Made by a program: the position numbers and the translations under genes. 64,000 nucleotides of DNA, taken from the NCBI RefSeq assembly GCF_001422375.1, contig NZ_LMMU01000001.1:1052089-1116088 (forward strand), written 5' to 3'. The notes beneath the pieces are model-generated. The model was not told the origin of the DNA. It worked only from the letters and a program-made list of their open reading frames with translations, and ran no database searches. Of this stretch, positions 59,376 to 64,000 are shown piece after piece. Position 1 is the stretch's first letter. Each line of letters opens with the position of its first letter. The DNA comes from Methylobacterium sp. Leaf99. Its GTDB lineage: Bacteria > Pseudomonadota > Alphaproteobacteria > Rhizobiales > Beijerinckiaceae.

Positions 59376-60749
59376 TCATTGCGCGGCCGGGCGCTGGCGG
59401 CGGCGCTCAGGCTTCTGGGCCTCAGGGGCGACGGCGTCGGCCTTCGCCGCCTCCGCCTTGGCGTCCTCCGGCTTCGGCCCGGCGGCGCCGGGCGGGCGGG
59501 TGCCGTCGTCGGTGATGCGGACGCTCGCCCCCTCGCGCAGACGGTCGGTGCCGTCGACCACGACGCGGTCGCCGACGCTCAGCCCGGCCGTGACCGCCGT
59601 GCGGGCGCCGTCGGCCTCGCCCAGGGTGATGGGGCGGACCACGACCTTGTCGTCGCCCTGCAGGAGGTAGACGTAGGTGCCCGGCGTGCCGCGCAGGATC
59701 GCGGCCGTGGGGACGATGGGGGCTTGGCGCACCGTGTCCACGGTGAGCTTGGCGTTGACGAACTGGTTCGGGAACAGGGCGTCGTCGGCGTTGTCGAACA
59801 GGGCGCGCAGCTTCACCGTGCCGGTGGTGGTGTCGATCTGGTTGTCCACGGTATCGAGGGTGCCGGTGGCGAGGACGTTGGCGTCGCCCCGGTCGTAGGC
59901 CGAGACCGCGAGCTTGGCGCCCGCGCGCAGGCGGCGCATCACCTTGGCGACGTCGTCCTCCGGCAGGGTGAACACCACGGAGATCGGGTGCAGCTGCGTC
60001 ACCACCACGAGGCTGGTCGAGGCGGCGGTGATGTAGTTGCCCTGATCGACCTGGCGCAGGCCGACGCGGCCCTCCACCGGCGAGACGATGCGGGTGTAGG
60101 TGATGTTGAGCTTCTGCTGATCGACCAGGGCCTGATCGGCCGCCACGGTGCCCTCGTTCTGCTTGACCAGGGCGCCCTGCGTGTCGACGTTCTGCTTCGA
60201 GATGGAATCCTGCTGGGCGAGGCGCTGGAACCGGGCCAGATCGAGCTTCGAGTTCTGCAGCAGGGCCTGATCGCGCATGAGCTGGCCCTGGTACTGGGCG
60301 AGCTGGGCCTCGTAGATCCGCGAGTCGATCTGGGCGAGGAAATCGCCCTTCTTGACCATCTGGCCTTCGCGGAACCCGATCTCCATGAGGTAGCCGCTGA
60401 TCTGCGAGCGCACGGTGACGTTGGCGAGCGGCGTCACCGTGCCGAGGCCGGCCAGCACGATGGGCACGTCGCCGGCCGCGATGGTGGCGATGCCCACCGC
60501 CTGGGCCGGCTCGCCGTGGCGCCCGGCACCGCCGCGACCGCCCTTGCCGCGGGGCCCGGCCGCCTCCGTCGCGCCCTCGGACTTCTTCGCGACGGAGTGG
60601 CGGTAGCCGTAATATCCGCCGCCCGCGAGCAGGAGCACGAGGACGAGCCACAGCCAGCCGCGGCCGCGGCGCGTCGGCGCGGACCGGGTCTCGCCCGGGG
60701 CCGTGTAGTCCCGCGCGGTCTCGGTGCGGATGGGGGAATTCTCGTTCAT
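59376..60749 (-). CDS. mdtA: RND periplasmic adaptor, MdtA-like
   Basis: A 457-residue membrane-fusion protein, first gene of the efflux operon. TM anchor at about 30-47 (GWLWLVLVLLLAGGGYYGY), a Gly/Lys-rich linker, lipoyl half-motifs (VTVRSQISGYLMEIGFREGQ and YTRIVSPVEGRVGLRQVDQG) around an alpha-hairpin, a beta-barrel (PISVVFTLPEDDVAKVMRRL) and an Ala/Lys/Pro-rich C-terminal tail (about 420-457). It bridges MdtBC and the OprM-type channel. No regulator gene is adjacent. Confidence 0.93.
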   Translation of the reverse strand: MNENSPIRTETARDYTAPGETRSAPTRRGRGWLWLVLVLLLAGGGYYGYRHSVAKKSEGATEAAGPRGKGGRGGAGRHGEPAQAVGIATIAAGDVPIVLAGLGTVTPLANVTVRSQISGYLMEIGFREGQMVKKGDFLAQIDSRIYEAQLAQYQGQLMRDQALLQNSKLDLARFQRLAQQDSISKQNVDTQGALVKQNEGTVAADQALVDQQKLNITYTRIVSPVEGRVGLRQVDQGNYITAASTSLVVVTQLHPISVVFTLPEDDVAKVMRRLRAGAKLAVSAYDRGDANVLATGTLDTVDNQIDTTTGTVKLRALFDNADDALFPNQFVNAKLTVDTVRQAPIVPTAAILRGTPGTYVYLLQGDDKVVVRPITLGEADGARTAVTAGLSVGDRVVVDGTDRLREGASVRITDDGTRPPGAAGPKPEDAKAEAAKADAVAPEAQKPERRRQRPAAQ

Positions 60750-61002
60750 GGCGTCACAGCATCATCGGGCGGGGCGCCCTCGCGGACCGGCGCGTCCCAT
60801 CGAAGTCAGGTGAGGAAGATAGGCCCACGCCGCGGCGCCCGACAGTTCGGGGCAACGTCGCACCCGGACGGGCGACGCGGACGGTCCGAAACCTTTGGCA
60901 GCGCGGCATGGGGCCCCTTCTGGCGAGCCAATACGACGCCAGTACGGCACCCGCGTTTCCCCCGTGTTGCTGTCCCCGTGTTGCTGTCCCCTCGAGAAAC
61001 CG

Positions 61003-61143
61003 TCAGGGCCGCGTCGCGGGATCGTAGGCGCGGACCACGGCGCGGTACTCCGCGTCCACGGGCGTCACGGGGACGAGGTGGCGCAGGCCCAGGCCCAGGA
61101 ACGCCGTGGCGAGGGCGAGGAAGAAGCAGGTGCGGACACGCAT
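61003..61143 (-). CDS. Small predicted exported or membrane protein
   Basis: A 46-residue frame: MRVRTCFFLALATAFLGLGL forms one hydrophobic helix or signal, followed by a short polar tail (VDAEYRAVVRAYDPATRP). GGAACGGGGTGCC lies before the ATG at 61143. Too short to classify; it may be real. Confidence 0.4.
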   Translation of the reverse strand: MRVRTCFFLALATAFLGLGLRHLVPVTPVDAEYRAVVRAYDPATRP

Positions 61144-61506
61144 GGCACCCCGTTCCTGCCACAGGCCCCGGGCCGCTTCACGCGAAAAAGACCGTCGCTG
61201 GGGACGACGGCCTTCTCGGGTAGAAGAGACATTTTGATCGGGAAGACACGTCTTTGGAAAGACTTCGGACCGGAGCGGAGACCACCCACCCGAAACGAGG
61301 GGGCGAAGTTCCAGGGGAGCCATCGCCGCTCCGGCCGTGATCCGAACGTAAATCACGGCTGATGAATGTCAACAATCGTCAGTCGAAAGGGTCCGGCCAG
61401 GGTCTTCGCAGGTGCGCGGCCGCACATTTCTCGCGCGCCCGCCATCGTGCTAGGCATCCGGCCCTCCGCGCCCCCGCGCCCGATCCCCGTCGTGTCCCCG
61501 GACGTC
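61144..61506. other. Intergenic region upstream of the aminotransferase
   Basis: About 360 bases with no convincing gene. A hairpin GACCGTCG/CGACGG-like pair sits at 61186-61210. The aminotransferase frame is open back to 61366, but that extension lacks protein character. Confidence 0.4.
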
Positions 61507-62673
61507 ATGAATCCCGTCTTCGCGACCCTGCCGACGACCATCTTCACCGTCATGTCGGGCCTCGCCCGCGACCTCGGGGCGATCAACCTCGGCCAGGGCT
61601 TTCCCGACGATCCCGGCCCCGAGGACGTCCGCCGCAGGGCGGCCGAAGCGGTACTCGACGGCGACAACCAGTATCCGCCGATGCTGGGGCTGCCGGCCCT
61701 GCGCGGCGCCATCGCGGCGCATTACCGGCACCATCAGGCCCTCGACCTCGACCCGCAGACGGAGGTGATGGTGACCTCGGGCGCCACCGAGGCCCTGGCC
61801 TCCGCCCTGCTGTCGCTCATCGCGCCCGGCGACGAGGTCGTGCTGTTCGCCCCCCTGTACGACGCCTACCTGCCCCTGGTGCGCCAGGCCGGCGGCGTGC
61901 CCCGCATCGTCAACCTCCGGCCTCCGCATTTCGGGCTGGAGGAGGAGGCCCTGGCCCGGGTGTTCTCCGACCGCACGAAGCTCGTGGTGCTGAACAACCC
62001 CCTCAACCCCAGCGCCACGGTGCTGTCCGGCGAAGACCTCGCGCTGCTGGCGCGGTTCTGCACCCGCCACGACGTCACGGCCGTCTGCGACGAGGTGTGG
62101 GAGCACATCGTGTTCGACGGGGCGGCGCACGTGCCGCTCATGGCCCTGCCCGGCATGCGGAACCGGACGGTGAAGATCGGCTCGGCGGGCAAGATCTTCG
62201 GGCTTACGGGCTGGAAGGTCGGCTTCGTCATGGCGGCCCCGCCGCTTCTGCGCGCCATCGCCGGCGCCCACCAGTTCCTCACCTTCACCACGGCGCCCTG
62301 CCTGCAGGAAGCCGTGGCCTACGGGCTGGGCAAGTCCGACGCCTATTTCTCTGAGATGCGGGCCCGCTTCGCCCGCTCCCGCGACCGCCTGAGCGCGGGC
62401 CTCGCCGAGCGCGGCTTCACCTTGCTGCAATCGGCCGGGACCTATTTCCTCAACATCGACATCGCCCCCTTGGGCTTCACCGACGACGTGGCGTTCTGCG
62501 ACACCCTCGTGCGCCGGCACGGCGTCGCCGCGATCCCCGTGAGCGCGTTCTACGACGCGGACCCCGTGCGCCACGTCGTGCGCCTGTGCTTCGCCAAATC
62601 CGACGCCACCCTGGACGCCGCCCTCGACCGCCTCGGCGACGCCGCCGGGGGAACCGGGTGGAGGGCCGCGTGA
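61507..62673 (+). CDS. PLP-dependent aminotransferase class I/II
   Basis: A 388-residue fold-type I aminotransferase. The start MNPVFATLPTTIFTVMSGLA is chosen as the typical N-terminus. Substrate loop INLGQGFPDDPGP, cofactor residues in VMVTSGATEALASALL and NNPLNPSATVLS, Asp in AVCDEVWEHIVFDG and the PLP lysine in KIGSAGKIFGLTGWKVG. It resembles the YbdL/kynurenine aminotransferase branch (methionine, glutamine or kynurenine as donors); the exact substrate is open. Confidence 0.92.
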   Translation: MNPVFATLPTTIFTVMSGLARDLGAINLGQGFPDDPGPEDVRRRAAEAVLDGDNQYPPMLGLPALRGAIAAHYRHHQALDLDPQTEVMVTSGATEALASALLSLIAPGDEVVLFAPLYDAYLPLVRQAGGVPRIVNLRPPHFGLEEEALARVFSDRTKLVVLNNPLNPSATVLSGEDLALLARFCTRHDVTAVCDEVWEHIVFDGAAHVPLMALPGMRNRTVKIGSAGKIFGLTGWKVGFVMAAPPLLRAIAGAHQFLTFTTAPCLQEAVAYGLGKSDAYFSEMRARFARSRDRLSAGLAERGFTLLQSAGTYFLNIDIAPLGFTDDVAFCDTLVRRHGVAAIPVSAFYDADPVRHVVRLCFAKSDATLDAALDRLGDAAGGTGWRAA

Positions 62674-62721
62674 TGCGCGCCGGCATTGCGGGCGGACGCG
62701 GCCGGGGCCACATCCCATGCC

Positions 62722-63195
62722 ATGAGCACACCGCGCATCCCCCGAAGCCCCGTCCTGGACGCCACCCGAGACGCCGGTGTGGCGACGCCGTTCCGGCCCA
62801 AGGCCGACGACCGCGAGGCGACGCTCCTGCGCCTGGAGGCGCTGGCGCACCTCATGGACTCGGCCTTCCTGATTCCCGGCATCAACCGGCGGGTCGGCCT
62901 CGACGCCGTGGTCGGCCTGGTGCCGATCGTCGGGGATGTCGCCGGCATGCTCATCGCCTCCTACGTGGTCAACGAGGCGCGCCGCCTCGGGGCGCCGCGC
63001 TGGCTCGTCGCCCGGATGATGGCGAACGTGGTGTTCGACGGGGCCCTCGGCATCGTGCCCATCGCCGGCGACCTGTTCGATGCGGCGTTCAAGGCCAACC
63101 GCCGCAACGTCGCCCTGCTGCGCCGCCACCTCGAGAAGACCGGCGGCCTGCGCCCCAACGAGATCGAGGGCACCGCCGTGCGCATCGACGGCTGA
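62722..63195 (+). CDS. DUF4112 family membrane protein
   Basis: A 157-residue protein with two hydrophobic segments: GLDAVVGLVPIVGDVAGMLI (about 62-81) and VVFDGALGIVPIAGDLFDAA (about 106-125). The repeated VPI(V/A)GD motif is the mark of DUF4112. The arginine-rich C-terminus (KANRRNVALLRRHLEK) is also typical. Function not known. It follows the aminotransferase by 48 bases on the same strand. Confidence 0.88.
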   Translation: MSTPRIPRSPVLDATRDAGVATPFRPKADDREATLLRLEALAHLMDSAFLIPGINRRVGLDAVVGLVPIVGDVAGMLIASYVVNEARRLGAPRWLVARMMANVVFDGALGIVPIAGDLFDAAFKANRRNVALLRRHLEKTGGLRPNEIEGTAVRIDG

Positions 63196-63323
63196 GACTG
63201 GTTCCGACTCATCGGTTCGAGCGGGCGTGCCTGACCCATCTCGCAGGATGCACGGGTCCCCTCTCCTCCCAGACAGGGCAATCGCAGATGGCGTTTGGGG
63301 CGTTGGGACCTCCCGCAACGCTG

Positions 63324-63437
63324 TGTCATCCCGGGGCCGCGCAGCGGAACCCGGGACCCAGAAACACCGGTTTTGCAAGGTTTTGCGCTGTCGGCGGCTC
63401 TGGATTCCGGGTTCGCCTGCGGCGCCCCGGAATGACA
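63324..63437. repeat. Imperfect inverted-repeat element
   Basis: Left arm 63324-63363 (begins TGTCATCCCGGGGC) and right arm 63399-63437 (ends CGCCCCGGAATGACA) are complementary over about 40 bases with a few mismatches, around a 35-base loop. The CTCTGGATTCCGGGTTCGCC core is the kind dispersed through many alphaproteobacterial genomes. The whole 63196-63721 gap has no convincing gene. Confidence 0.75.
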
Positions 63438-63721
63438 CCGGAGGTCATCTGCGATCGCCCTGCCTGGAAGAAGAGGGGGCCGGTCGCGACGGTCCGAAGC
63501 GCTTTGCCTCCTGTTCGAACTCCGAGAAACTCATCCGCGATCGCCGTGCCTTCCAGGAGAGGGAGCCCGTCGTGTTCAACCCCGACACATCACGGCTTTC
63601 GAAAACAGGCTCCGGGCGATTGCGAAATGCCGGCAGTCCCTCGAGAACGCGAGGTGCGTCGCGATCCGAAGCGGCTCGACGGCCTCCGTAGGACATCCGA
63701 GCAGGCCGGGCGGAGCCACCT

Positions 63722-64000
63722 ATGAATCAGGTCGTGTCCCCCGTCGCACCGCCCGCCGCGCCTCCCCGCACGGGCTGGCTCTCGCCCCTGTCGCGGCGGC
63801 GCCTCGCCAACTTCCGCCGGAATCGCCTCGGTTACTGGTCGTTCCTCATCTTCGCCGCCCTGTTCGGCACGAGCCTGTTCGCCGAATTCATCGCCAACGA
63901 CCGGCCGCTGGTGGTGTCCTACAAGGGCGAGATCCTGTTTCCCGTCCTCATCGACTATCCGGACGAGAAGTTCGGCGGGTTCTACGCCCGGCCGAACTAC
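63722..64000 (+). CDS. yejE: ABC transporter permease, YejE-like, N-terminal part
   Basis: Cut by the window end; 93 codons are visible. After a Pro-rich start, RRLANFRRNRLGYWSFLIFA leads into TM1, then LFAEFIANDRPLVVSYKGE and FPVLIDYPDEKFGGFY. This segment is characteristic of YejE, the second permease of the YejABEF oligopeptide/microcin C importer. yejA and yejB would be expected upstream but are not in this window directly before it; yejF should follow. Confidence 0.85.
   Translation, partial: MNQVVSPVAPPAAPPRTGWLSPLSRRRLANFRRNRLGYWSFLIFAALFGTSLFAEFIANDRPLVVSYKGEILFPVLIDYPDEKFGGFYARPNY

Overview
The window is GC-rich and looks like the chromosome of a plant- or soil-associated alphaproteobacterium of the order Hyphomicrobiales. 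Methylobacterium, Methylorubrum or a close relative is the best guess. The supporting signs are a MucR-type regulator, an HWE-family histidine kinase, an xre-metK-trmB block, a tRNA-Arg(CCU) split by a group I intron, candidate EcfG (GGAAC-N16-GTT) promoters, a SWIB-domain protein and a DUF6481 gene beside a cold-shock gene. The genus is an inference; no rRNA is present.

Positions 1-12.5k are mostly housekeeping: argH divergent from a TlpA thioredoxin, a chemotaxis receptor, murJ, sodB with its terminator, a proline-rich membrane protein, a PAS-HWE sensor kinase, trmB, metK and an XRE regulator. Positions 12.6-19.2k hold the intron-split tRNA-Arg, an exported nuclease-like protein coupled to an M48 lipoprotein protease, a two-component pair whose kinase carries an ethylene-receptor-like membrane domain, and an ABC exporter. 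Positions 19.3-31.6k carry an MFS transporter coupled to a PRC-barrel protein, a second PRC-barrel protein, a SWIB protein, a Tat-exported DJ-1/PfpI protein, an amino acid permease, a TonB-dependent receptor, a ferritin-like DUF892 protein and tRNA-Lys. Positions 31.6-40.1k hold leuA with a possible attenuator, a MxaD-like SRPBCC protein, a NUDIX-phzF-pdxY run, dedA, mmcB and a cold-shock gene.

Two AT-rich islands interrupt this backbone. Island 1 (about 40.2-42.7k) holds a two-gene operon with a GTGA overlap: an unrecognised protein followed by a P-loop ATPase with a C-terminal helix-hairpin-helix. Each gene has one in-frame stop and then stays open in the same frame. Island 2 (about 49.7-50.8k) holds a single membrane-anchored, degenerate receiver-domain protein. 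Both look horizontally acquired; no integrase or transposase is visible.

Positions 42.7-49.5k hold a CoA ligase-GNAT fusion, a class II aldolase, a MucR paralogue, a membrane-anchored Mrr-like nuclease and zwf. Positions 50.9-60.7k are an MdtABC-OprM-type tripartite efflux operon. A palindromic repeat lies inside the coding sequence of its outer-membrane gene, and a related repeat lies between mdtA and mdtB. The window ends with an aminotransferase, a DUF4112 protein, an imperfect inverted-repeat element and the start of a yejE-like ABC permease.
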